Shown one piece after another: positions 52,667 to 63,439 of a stretch of 64,000 nucleotides of DNA. The stretch's first letter is position 1. Each line of letters opens with the position of its first letter. The stretch comes from Erythrophleum ivorense (Eukaryota; Streptophyta; Magnoliopsida; Fabales; Fabaceae): NCBI GenBank assembly GCA_026724425.1, contig JAIUCV010000005.1, positions 38,971,784-39,035,783 on the forward strand, given 5' to 3'. The position numbers were made by a program, and so were the translations under genes. The notes under the pieces were generated by a model, which worked only from the letters and a program-made list of their open reading frames with translations, was not told where the DNA came from and made no database searches.

Positions 52667-52674
52667 TATATATA
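52667..52674 (-). promoter_or_regulatory. Putative LTR TATA box, first B copy in the A 3' LTR
   Basis: 'TATATATA' on the minus strand lies 551 bases from the upstream LTR end at 53225, the same offset as TATAAATA in the B plus copy. Confidence 0.6.
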
Positions 52675-54058
52675 GCTAGGTTTAAGAAACAACTTTCAAA
52701 ATTTTCAATTTTGTCCTTTTGTCTTGGCATTTTCATTTCTGGTCTGTTTTAGTTCCTTTTTTAGAACTGTCTTTTCTATCATAAAATTTAGGTCTTTAAT
52801 CTTATAAAATTCCTTTGGAATCACTCAAATCAAAGTTAAAACCTTCCTGACTGAAAAGGTCAAAGTTTAAGTTAACCAACATTATAAAACGTACATCGGA
52901 GAGGTTTTAATTGTCCGAGGGTTTCCTGTGATTTTTAAGGCCTCTGAGAACCCTAAAGAACTCAAATTTGCCATTTTAAAATTTCACCTATGAGAATTCT
53001 AAATTTTTTTTGAAATTACAAAAATGCCATTACGTTTCGTAATCATTCGTTAAATTTCTTCTGGCTATTTTAGCTTTTGTTTCAGGATACTTTTAGGTTC
53101 CTAAATTCATTATTTAATATCTAGATTATTATTTAAAATATTTTGAGGTTTAACCAATTCATTTCAGAGGACCCGCTTTGAAAACATATCCGTTTTCATT
53201 TTTTCAATGAAAACTGGGCATTACAAGATGCCTAAAAACCAAAGCCATAGTAGTTCAATTAAATTGCCGAAAGCGTAATGGCATTTTCATAATTTCAGGC
53301 ACTTTTTAGAAAAACACTAAGGAGGGATTTTTAAATGGAAAATTTGAGTTACCCGGGGTTCTCAAAAACCATAGGAACCCTTAGAATGGTTAAAACCCCC
53401 TCCAGTGTATATTTTCTAACGACGGTTAACCCAAACTTTGACCGATTCATTTGGGAAGGTTTTAGATCTAAATTGAGTGATTCCAAAGGCATTTTATAAG
53501 GTTAAGGACTTAAATTTTATGATGAAAAAGATAGTTCTCAAAAAGGAGTTAAAATGAATTAGAAACGAAAATACCAAGTATACGGGACATAAATGAAATT
53601 TTTTAGAATAATTTTAATCTCTTCTTGCTTTATATGGTGCATCCCCTTCTCTCCTCCATTTAGCCAACCTTACTTCAACCTACGACTAGGGGAGAGACCA
53701 GTAAGAAAGGGCGTACCATAGAAAGAGAAAAAAAGGAAAAAGGTATGAAAATTCATGGAATTTCTTAGTCCTTCCTTTAGCAAACTTGTCCTTCCATTTC
53801 TCCTCTTTCTTTCCATGGATTTATTGAAGTGTTTGGTTCTATTTTGAGCCATGTCCAAAGGGGAGGAGTTTCAAAAATCAAGGGAGAGGCCAAACCAAAG
53901 GAGAAGACTCTTAGAAAAGGCTTGAATCAAGGTAGATATCCTAGCTTTCCATGCTTTCTTCTTCTTGCTTCTTGAGAGATGATTTTTGGCCTTATAGAGA
54001 ACAACCAAGAGGAAGTAAAATCTGACCTAAAACAAAGGTGAAACTTATGAATTAGAGT

Positions 54059-54292
54059 GTGGGTAACAACATAGTGCAAAGAAATCCAAGAGAGAAACAA
54101 GTGAAATTTAAGATAGGAAACCTAGGGATTCAAGAATGTGTTGTAAACTTTGGTTTGATCCAAGAATTCCTTAGCCTATGTAAGTGCTTGTTTGAGTTCC
54201 TAAGACCCCTAGGAAGCCTCCCAAGTGCCTCTTCCATCAAGAAAAAATTGAAAATTCCATGGACTTCTTCCTTAAGGGGTGTCTCAGCCTAG
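54059..54292 (+). other. LTR leader reading frame (A 3' LTR)
   Basis: This 77-codon open frame begins at a GTG rather than an ATG. Pieces 'KFKIGNLGIQECV', 'GLIQEFL' and 'LGSLPSASSIKKK' match the frames in the other LTRs. In the A 5' LTR the same frame is broken by a 2-base deletion. Confidence 0.35.
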
Positions 54293-54621
54293 GCTAGAAA
54301 AAACACCAAAGGAGTGTTTTCATTTTTTCCAAACTTAGTTTTGCATTATATATGATGATTGAGCATGAGAGGAAGTCATAAAAAAATTTTAGAAGTCATG
54401 GATAATGAGATGAAGCTATAGGTTTCATATTGTAGCATAATGAAATAACACATAACTAGGCTCCTTAACATAAATGGGTGATGGTTCCAAGGAGTCTAAA
54501 TGGAGTCAAGAGTCATAGATTAAGGGAGAGAATGGAGCTAAGATTATGAATTTCTAAGGTTGCTTCATTAGGTTCTTTATAAAACTATAATTGAACCATA
54601 TGAACAATCTAGTTCTCCTAA

Positions 54622-57600
54622 TGTAATACCTTATATTTCTATTATCATACTCTTTCATTCAAGGCACTTGGTGCATATTTACAAGGCAAAAGTAAGGAAA
54701 AGTATGAAAATAATACACTTTTATAGCGTTGTATCAGAGTAAAATTTTTCAATTCGCATTATGTGGGCCCCGTGGATTATCCAACAATGTTTTCTAGCCA
54801 TTTATCATTGGAAAAAATCACAAACAACTCAAATCATCAAGCAATCCACAGATTTCAAGCTCAAAACCCCGAAATTCCATTACTTCTTCTCGGATAGCAT
54901 GTGGTAGATTTCAGGGGTAAATTTGAAAAATCATAACTAAATGTAGAAAAATAAAAATCACCCAAACCATAGCTTTCTGGAAATCTTTAGATGTCAAATT
55001 TACACTAAAAATAAGTCCTAGGCATGAAAATTTCATCTGGACCATGTTTGACAATGAAATAGCCATAAAGGTCTGACTGTCACTTGATACTGATATAGTT
55101 TACTATCATAAATTTTCAAAATGTCCAATTAATTTCAAAAAAATCCAATCCATGAAAATGATACTAATTTGGGAAGATACGGATGTTAGCTAGAGGGAAA
55201 AAATAACTATAAACCAATCTAAGAACATTCAGACCCAAAAAATTAATTAAATAGTAACACAGGTCTGATGAGTTACCTAGTATTGGATAGCAACTTCAAA
55301 AATTAATATCTCCCTCTTTAGACATCCAAATGAGGTGCTTCTAATTGGCATAAGCCACTAGAAAGGTTGAGTTTCTACTTGTAAAATTTGTGACAATTGG
55401 ATATCATTTGTCCCTTGAATGACAGAAGACAATTTTTGGACTATATGAACAGTACCAGTGCCCAAAACTAGATTTTTTTTAATTTTAAAAATTCACCAAA
55501 TATTCTATAGACTTCCAAATAATACATACTTTAACTTTCCAAAAAGCTCTCAACAAGATCTAGATCATGCCAAATTTTAGATCAAGAAGAGATCATTTGG
55601 ATAAAAAGTGATATAGCTCACCAAAGTAGCCAATTTTGCTTCTCATGAGGTATCACTTTAGTCCAAATGGCATTTCTTTGAGTTTGGCACCTCTTAGGCA
55701 AGTTTAAAAGCATGAATATGACTTGTGCGAACCACCCAAGTGGTCTTAAACCTTATGCATCTCAATTTTACCATCCAACATCCATTAATGCATAGTTACA
55801 TATAAGCCATCCAAGAGCCAATTTGCACAATTCAATGGATTTGGTGTCACATAAGGTCTACATCATATTCATACATCATTTTACATTTGTTTATGATCTT
55901 GCATCACAAAAATAATATGTACAAAACAACTTTGGCATTCAATTATATAACAAGCTACATAACCATCAAGACTTGGCTTTTTAACTCAGCTTGCATTCTT
56001 TGTTTCTTAAGCACCACCTAGTCATGTCAAGAGGAAAGGGGGAAGGGGGAAGGGGAGTAAGATTCTTTAAATATTAATAGCTTACATACTCATTCACACA
56101 CACATTCAAGGCATATACACATCAAACCATATGTATGGAAAGTGTGCAAAGTCACAACTTCTATGCTACTTATTCACATTCTAGCCAAAACTATGCTCTT
56201 GGGACTTTTGGTTTTGCCTCATCCCATTTCTAGGACTTTTAGATTTGCCTCACTCTTGGCCTAAGGACTTTTTACTTGGCCTCACCCTTCCAAGAGACTT
56301 TTGGCCTTGTCTCACGTATATCATGAGACTTTTGGCATCTCCTTAACTTCATTACGGGACTTTTGACATCACCTCAACCTTATGAGTCATTTCCACAACC
56401 ATAGTCATTCAAGAAGACACATTGGTACCAATGTAATGTCAAGGCATCAAGTGGCATATCATCAAGTCACAAGAACACACACAAGCATACAATAACATAC
56501 ATATGCACATAAAAATACAAGGAGAATGAGGTAGAGAGCTACCTTAGATTTATGCAAGCTTTTCTTGATCCTTTGTCTTCCCTTTTTCAGTACCACAAAC
56601 ACACCTAGGTGAGTTGGTGTTCTCTTGGCCTAAACACCATAAACAACACACAATTACACACTTGAAGCAAGCCAAGACACTAAACTCACTCTTGAACACA
56701 CACTTGGTTCCATAAGTGGTATAATGGTTCCATAAATGGCCTATAGAAGCAACTCTCACATTTCAAGTTCTAGGCTCCATTCTCTTGTTATTTTTAGACT
56801 TCTTAGACTCATTTAAGGTCCTTGGAGCCCTCACACATTCACTTGCACAATTGAAAAACTAAGTTGCTTCATAAGGCACTATTATGGACACTATTATCCC
56901 ATCTCCTATTCCATGGCTCCTAAATTTTTCTCAATGATTTCTCCCATCTTCTAATATCATATAAAGTCCCAAACCAAGGCTAAAACAAATTAAAACACTC
57001 CCTAGCCTATAGAACTAGCCTAGGCCGAAGCAAGCACCATAAATGGGGTTCTTGGACTTCTTTATTTTTTCTTGATGGGAGAGCCACTTGGAAGGGTCTC
57101 TAGAGGTCTTAGGGGCTCAAGGAAACATTCAAATAGCCAAGGAATTACTCACATAAAATTAGATTTTACAAAACTCTAGAAAACACCACACTTTCCTAAT
57201 TTGATTTCTATTAGTTTTTCTTAGAATTTCTTGCCATATTCCTCTTCCTCATGGTCTAAAACCCTAGTTCCTCTCTTATTTTTGGATAAAAAATCCCTTC
57301 CCCATATGGTTCTATTCTTGGCCGAAATTGTACAAAAGGGAGAACAAGGAGAAGAAGCAACAAAGAGCAATAATTACCTAGGATTTAAGCTTATTTTCAA
57401 GACCTTTTTCCTATTGGTTGGCTTCTCCCTAAGAAATTTGAACTATTCCCCTAAAATCTAGACTTAAAACAGAACCAAAGAGATCAACAAAACCATAGAA
57501 AGAGAGGAGGAAAAGAGAGGAACGAGATTGGAGGAAGATAGAGCATGAAATTCCTTAGATTTCCTTACCTTTCTTGCCTTTTTCTTCCTCCTTTTCCTCC

Positions 57601-58246
57601 TTTCTTGGTGCACCTCAGGGAGCTGCTATTTTTTCATATTTTGGGCAGAGGAAGTCATGCTTAAGAAGGTGGGAGAATAAGGGAGAAGTGTGTGGGAGCT
57701 TCTAGAAACACACATTTTCAAAATTTTCAATTTTGTCCTTCCGAGATGGCAATTTTGTTTCGGCATCGTTTTAGCTCCTTTTTTAGAACTTTCTTTTCCA
57801 TCATAAAATTTAGGTTTCCAATTTAATAAAATGCCTTTGGAATCACTCAAATTAGAGTTAAACCTTTCTTGAATGAATCCGTCAAAGTTTAGGTTCATTG
57901 CCATTAGAAAACATACACCGGAGGGGCTTTACCAATCCTAGGGCTTCCCATGATTTTTAGGGCCTTTGAGAACCTTGGGCAACTCAAATTTTCCATTTAG
58001 AAAGCCCTCCTATGTTTTTTTCCAAAAATTGTATTTATTTACAAAAATATCATTACGTTTCGTCAGTTTTCGTCATAAATTATTTCACCATTCTAGCTCT
58101 ATTTTTCTTTCCGTCTGAGTCTAGAATTATCATTTTTAGGAGTCTAGGACTCTACCTAAATTTTTTGGGACATTGTCTAGCTCATGTCAGAGGACTTTCT
58201 TTTATACGGCTTATTTCATCGTTTTATGAAAATTACGTTCATTACA
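54622..58246 (-). mobile_element. Solo LTR, subfamily B, in the A 3' LTR (second)
   Basis: It runs from TGTAATACC to GTTCATTACA (3,625 bp) with perfect target duplication CCTAA at 54617-54621 and 58247-58251. It has the same orientation as the first B copy. Confidence 0.85.
56195..56390 (-). repeat. LTR minisatellite, second B copy in the A 3' LTR
   Basis: About six units of 30-31 bp with 'gacttttgg' and 'cctcaccc' cores. The hairpin near 56057 is decayed. Confidence 0.75.
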
Positions 58247-58582
58247 CCTAATGGTGTATGGCTTTAGTAATTGTTTCAAAAGTGTAATTAGATCCCATTT
58301 GATGTGTTTAAGTCAAAGGAATCAAGTCCTACCTCCTTGTGAGTGTTTGGCCAATGGAGAGGAAGAATTTCCAAGAAAGAAAGTGTGTTTTTGCATTCAA
58401 GGTAGCTCTCTCTCCTTTCTCTCATGCATCTTTAGGTGTTTTCTTATCTTTGAATGTGTGTGTGTATGTTTAAGCTATGCAAAAGGTTTCTAGCAAGTAT
58501 TATATGCCATGGTACCATGATGCTCTGCTTACGTGTTTAAATGATGCTTTTATGAATGTGCTTGGCTTGCTTAAGCTTGGTA

Positions 58583-58745
58583 AAGCCAAAAGTCTCTTAG
58601 CAAGGGTGAAGATGAGCCAAAAGTCCCTAAGGTTGGGTGAGACAAAGCCAAAAGTCTTTAAAAAGAGTGAGACTTAGTCAAAAGTCCCTTGAAAGTGGAT
58701 GAGGCAAGTCCAAAAGTCTCAAAAAGAATGGGTGAGGCTAAACCA
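58583..58745 (+). repeat. LTR minisatellite, A 3' LTR
   Basis: About five units of 30-31 bp. It aligns with 36120-36255 of the 5' LTR but keeps one more unit at its start. Confidence 0.8.
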
Positions 58746-61064
58746 TGGTCTTAGCAAGCTTATGCATAATGAGTATGTATTCTTGAATGTGAAAAAGGTC
58801 CCATGTATGTTTATGAATTTTAAGATAGCCATGCATATATTTTTAGACTTGAATTTACATCCACCATGTATATTTGAAAGGGAAAGAGCTATTAGGATTC
58901 CTAGAATCTCACTCTTCCCTCTCCATTGCCTAACATGCCTAGGTGGATCAAGTAAACAAGGAAATAAGAGCCACCATACTTGAAAGCAAAAAGATTGATA
59001 ATGGAGTTGATATTTGTTCACTTTGTAAAATATCATTGTTAAATGATGTATTTCCATGATGTATATAATGTATAAGCTCTTGAACATGTGTAATTATACG
59101 GATATGTGATGTATATATGGAAATTGAAGCAAATGAATGATATGGTATGTTCTTGACATTATATGGCAAGAATGCACATGTATGCTCTTTATGTATATCA
59201 TCAAATGGGAGAGTAAGTTTGTGAGACTTGGGTTTTTGGACCCTTTGGACAAGTTTAGTAGGCCATTTTTATGCTTTCCCACGTGCCCAAGTCAGCCTAG
59301 GAAGTGTTAGAGGGGAATTGGTACCATTTTGACCCATTAAGAGACCAAAAAGTGTCATTTTGCAACCCTATAGTACAATCTGACCAAATGAACGAATTTT
59401 CCTATGAAATTTGTCACTAATATAGATCGTACCTAGATCTTTTTGGGAAGCTAAATATTAGATTATTTGGAGCTCTAGAGAATAAATTATAAATTTTCAA
59501 ATTTGCCAAAAAGCTACTGAACTGATATGGTTACTGTTCATATAATTGGTTTCTTCTCCTATGTCATTTGAGGGTCAAATGGTGTCCAATGTTCATGAAA
59601 TTTTACAGGCATAAACTAGACATAATAAGATTTTTATGGCCAATAGGATCACCTCATTTGGATGTCTAAGTAGGGAGATATGAATTTTTGAACTTTGGAG
59701 TCAGTACCAATAATGCAGCAGTATCTTTAGTACTGTTCCATTGATTTCCAGTTGCTAAACATTCTTGTTTTGGTTTGGAATTATTTTTAGCCTAAATTTA
59801 ACATCTGTAACTTTCCAGAATAGTATAATGTACTTAATTTCAATTTTTTTAGAATTAGTTATAAGTTTCCAAATTTGGCACCAGAAATCTTACAATAGAA
59901 CTCGAGACTGAACATGTGAATTTTATGTATGAATGTTATAGGCTCAAGATTCTTGGGCTATTTTGTGATGGTTTTAAGTTATATGAATGTATTGTAATTG
60001 GAGATTGATATAGGTGAGCTCATATAGGCCACGGGATGCAAGACGAAAGTTTCAAACTTTACGTAACACAAGAAATGAGATTATTTTAAATGGATTTTCC
60101 TTGTTCTCTAATGAAATTAAGCATATGTATGTCCATAGATGATCTAGAAAGGCTAGAATTATATGGTGTTACAATTACACAACTCCAAATTAAGTAATCC
60201 TAATGGTTATGAGAAGTTTATAATGCCAACTATATGCCTATAAAATTTCATGAGCATTGGAGTTCATTTGACCCTTAATATATAGAAAACCAGAACTAAC
60301 CAAATGAACATTGCTAAGCATTTTTTGCATTTTCCAGTCAACTTTAAAAAATCATAAAAAAATTTATAGAGCTTCAAAAATTGTGTTTTTGGGTTCTGTG
60401 AAAATCTCTCAATGAGTTTTGAGCTAAATTTTATGCCAAAATTCATTCATTTGATTTGATCTTGATTCAGAGGTAGATTATGGCTCAAAATGGTGCATTA
60501 TGGATACCAAATGGTTCAAAATTACTTCCCTTAATGCAAGTGACCATTTAAGCATGTTCAAAACATAAAACATCACATGTAAGACCATCTCAATAGGTCC
60601 CAAATATCATGCATTTGAATTTAACCTATCCACTTGGCATTATATACACACTTTCCACGCCACACACATACCCAAATCACATATTCTTGCATTTTCAAAA
60701 TGATAGTTGACATTTACAATATAATCTCATACTTTTACATATGGTGGAGCTTTTACATTACAAAAATATCAATTACAAATTCTCATTGATAATATAATAT
60801 ATGCAAACCAAAACCATTGTCAAAGTCACATATTTCATGCTAGTTGGCTTCCATCATTGGCCTCTTGGGATTTCCCCAGACATGGTTAGAAATAATATGA
60901 AAGAGAATGAGATTCAAAGAGTCCCAATAGCTCAATCATCTTTCAAGTACACTTATATGTAATATTTTCATGTCAAAGAAAGAAAGTATGCATCATATTC
61001 ATCCAAACATCAAACATAATCATATTTATGAAATCAAATGGATTCATGGAAGTTAAAATCAAGC

Positions 61065-61255
61065 TTTAGGGACTTTTGGTTGAGCCTCACCCAAGTATGG
61101 AAGACTTTTGGATTAGTCTACCCATTTTAGGGACTTTTAACTTAGCCTCACTCACTCCATGAGACTTTTGGCCTTATCTCACATTTACTTTAAGACTTTT
61201 AGTTTCACTTCACCAAATTCAAGGAACTTTTGACATAATCTCACCCATTAAGAGC
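61065..61255 (-). repeat. LTR minisatellite, element C LTR
   Basis: About six units of 30-31 bp with 'ggacttttgg' and 'cctcaccc' cores. Confidence 0.75.
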
Positions 61256-63024
61256 TATACACTTTTTAAAAGTATTTTAAGAACCATAATGATATCACAT
61301 CATCAAACCAATAGTAATAGGCATAAGTCATGGTTCAGACATGTACAAATAATCAATGACAATCCAACAACTAAAATAAGTATATAAGAATGAATAAAGA
61401 GTTACCTTTATTCAAGAAGTACAAATTTTCTTCTTCGCCTCACATGTATACTTAGGAGAGACTTGATTTGCTTTCCTAGACACATCAAACAACACACAAA
61501 GATATCACATGTATACTTATATAAGTACTTTTAGTTCTAGGTTTCTATATGGCTCCATATTGTAGCATAATGAAGTAACTCATACAAATCATTATCTTGG
61601 ATCCAATTTCTTACTCAATTTAAATCACATGACTCCATTTAAACTCATTGGAGTTATCACAAACGCAAATTAAGAAGCCTAACACCAAGTTACTTCTATA
61701 CATAATAGAACCCTAAACTTTCAACTTTCAAAATATAGTTCATAAATTCAAACTAATGGTTCCTTTAGCATTTATAATTTATATCTAGACCATTCATTAC
61801 CTAGAATCAAGGAAAACTCTCCCTAGGTGCCTCCTTTAGAGCTTAGCCGAGACACTTATATATAATGGCACCCGTAGAGTTTTGCTTGCTTTCTTAGGAG
61901 ATTTGGCATCTATGAAACTTCCTAGGTCTTTTATGAACTCAAATATGCTCTTACATAAGTTAAATTATCATTATAAAGTTTGATAAATTCCTAAGTACAA
62001 TCAAAATCCTAATTTTTATAAATTGTTATCCATAGCTGCTTTTTAAGTTTTATTTGTTCCATATAATTCTCCATGCTTCAAAACCCCATTTTCTATTAAG
62101 TTTGGACTAAAAAAAAAACCTTACATGGCACACTAGTTTTGGCCGAAACATACATGCAAGGAAAAGCTAAGGAGAAGCAAGTTTAGCCATGGTTTCATAC
62201 CTTATCTTAAAGCTTATCAAGAGAGCTTTCTTAGGCTTCCAAGGTTTCCTCCAAACTCTTCCTTTCCCCTACTAAACTAGCCACAAAACACCTACTTTTA
62301 GAATATCAAAACCATGAGAAGAGAGAGGAGAAAGAGGAGAAGAACATTAGTGAAGGGAAGAGCATGAAAAAGTAGCAAAATCTTACCTTTTTCAAGCCTT
62401 GTTTTCTTCCTCCTTGCTCCCTCTTTAGTGTGCCACTTAAAGATGGCTTAGGTTTTGTTTTAGGCTAGATGAGAGTTAGTTTAGATGAAGGAAAGAAATA
62501 AGGTGTGATATAAGAAGGGGGGAAGCCTTATTATGATAATTTCCAAAATTTCAACTATTTCATTGAACTTTGTTTTCTCCATTTGAACTCATTTTAATTC
62601 TTTTTTTAGAACCATCTTTTCTATCATAAAATTTAGATCCTCTAATTTATTAAATGCCTTTGGTTTCAAATTAATTAGATTCAAAACAACCCTAAATAAT
62701 TCAGTCAAAGGTTTGATCAACCGATGACCTAAAATGTACATCAAATGGGTTTTAGCCATTCTAAGAATTTTTATAGTTTTTAAGACCTCTGACAACCCTA
62801 GGAAATTCAATTTTTTCATTTAAAATTTTCTCCTTTGATTTTTCAAAAAATTATTTGAAATTACAATTTTACCACTACATTATTCCTTTACTTCGTTCGA
62901 CCATTTTGGCTCTGATTTCGGCTATCCTAAGACCCTTAACCATATTTTTAAATGTTTTTGTTAACATTCTAATCTCAATTAGCCTCAATTCACTTTACTC
63001 TGGGGTTCTCATTCATTAACTAAA

Positions 63025-63049
63025 TGATTTTGATTTTGATTTTGATTTC
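63025..63049. repeat. (GATTTT)n microsatellite
   Basis: About four hexamer units near the end of the element C LTR. It may have arisen at the LTR end and obscures the boundary. Confidence 0.85.
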
Positions 63050-63060
63050 TCATAATTCAT

Positions 63061-63439
63061 ATCAACCTTTGCTAAGCCCGTGACCCCTTGTAAGTAATTC
63101 AATCTACTCTTTGAACTAATTTGAATTCCTAAATCATAGGATATTATAGTCAAGCCAAAATGTCCTATTTTAAAATGCAATGTTATTTTACTAGCTCAAT
63201 CTTATTTACTTTGCATCAAAGACTTAGCCTATTTTCACAATTTTAGTAGAAAATGACTAAAAAAAAAGCTTCTCAAGTATACAAAGGTTTTGGTTGAGAA
63301 ATTGACGAAAGGAATTGCATTCTAATCCTAACCACTTTTCTAAAATTACATTCTAATTTTATTTTCTAAAGTTATACTTTTGCCTTTAAGATCTTTTTAC
63401 CTTTTAGTTAAATACTTGAAACTTTTTTTCTGGAATACA
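63061..63439. other. AT-rich stretch between element C and the LINE relic
   Basis: Nothing recognisable. A T7 run at about 63423-63429 could be the inverted poly-A tail region of the LINE relic, but it is too short to be sure. Confidence 0.4.

Larger units (their letters stand above)
49756..53225 (-). mobile_element. Solo LTR, subfamily B, in the A 3' LTR (first)
   Basis: It runs from TGTAACACC to GGGCATTACA (3,470 bp). Flanks are AGACA (49751-49755) and AGATG (53226-53230). Both can come from one AGACG target by C-to-T change on opposite strands of the CpG. The uninterrupted site in the A 5' LTR (about 34735-34755) confirms the junctions. Confidence 0.85.
34571..60173 (+). mobile_element. 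LARD-like LTR retrotransposon, element A, with four nested solo LTRs
   Basis: The 5' LTR (34571-37666) is followed by a primer site, an interior in two pieces (37667-40595 and 47868-49584) and a 3' LTR in three pieces (49585-49755, 53231-54621, 58252-60173). Flanks are GTTAC and ATTAC. The rejoined interior is about 4,646 bp, almost the same as the 4,626 bp of element D, and likewise lacks recognisable gag or pol. Continuity across the large insertion is proved by element D, where the two sides are adjacent near 21,260-21,330. The LTRs are clearly diverged from each other (about 10-15% by eye in compared stretches), so this is an old copy. It lies inside the 5' LTR of element C. Confidence 0.85.
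49585..60173 (+). repeat. 3' LTR of element A, split by two solo LTRs
   Basis: Segments 49585-49755, 53231-54621 and 58252-60173 add up to about 3.48 kb, from TGTAACATCTGATCC to TATGGTGTTACA. A TATA-like 'TTTATAT' lies at 53629-53635, the minisatellite at 58583-58745 and the hairpin near 58887. Confidence 0.85.
32800..63060 (-). mobile_element. Truncated Ty3/Gypsy element C with split 5' LTR
   Basis: On the minus strand, a 5' LTR is followed by a primer-site relic (34061-34076) and a reverse transcriptase-RNase H relic. The 5' LTR occupies 34080-34570 and resumes at 60179, being split by element A with duplicated target GTTAC (34566-34570) and ATTAC (60174-60178). Its far end lies near 63060, where homology to C1 fades in a 'gatttt' microsatellite. 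No 3' LTR or integrase is found, so the element is truncated on the left. It is the oldest member of the stack and the only one in the window with recognisable pol. Confidence 0.7.
60179..63060 (-). repeat. Right part of the split 5' LTR of element C
   Basis: It continues the LTR begun at 34080 and aligns with C1 (for example 60,180-60,480 with 29,165-29,470). The minisatellite is at about 61065-61255 and the hairpin near 60905. The end is approximate. Confidence 0.75.

Noticed and set aside
58719..59169. Overlapping minus-strand frames of 73-122 codons, similar to 36528-36716
   Set aside because: These are antisense readings of the homologous part of the two A LTRs.
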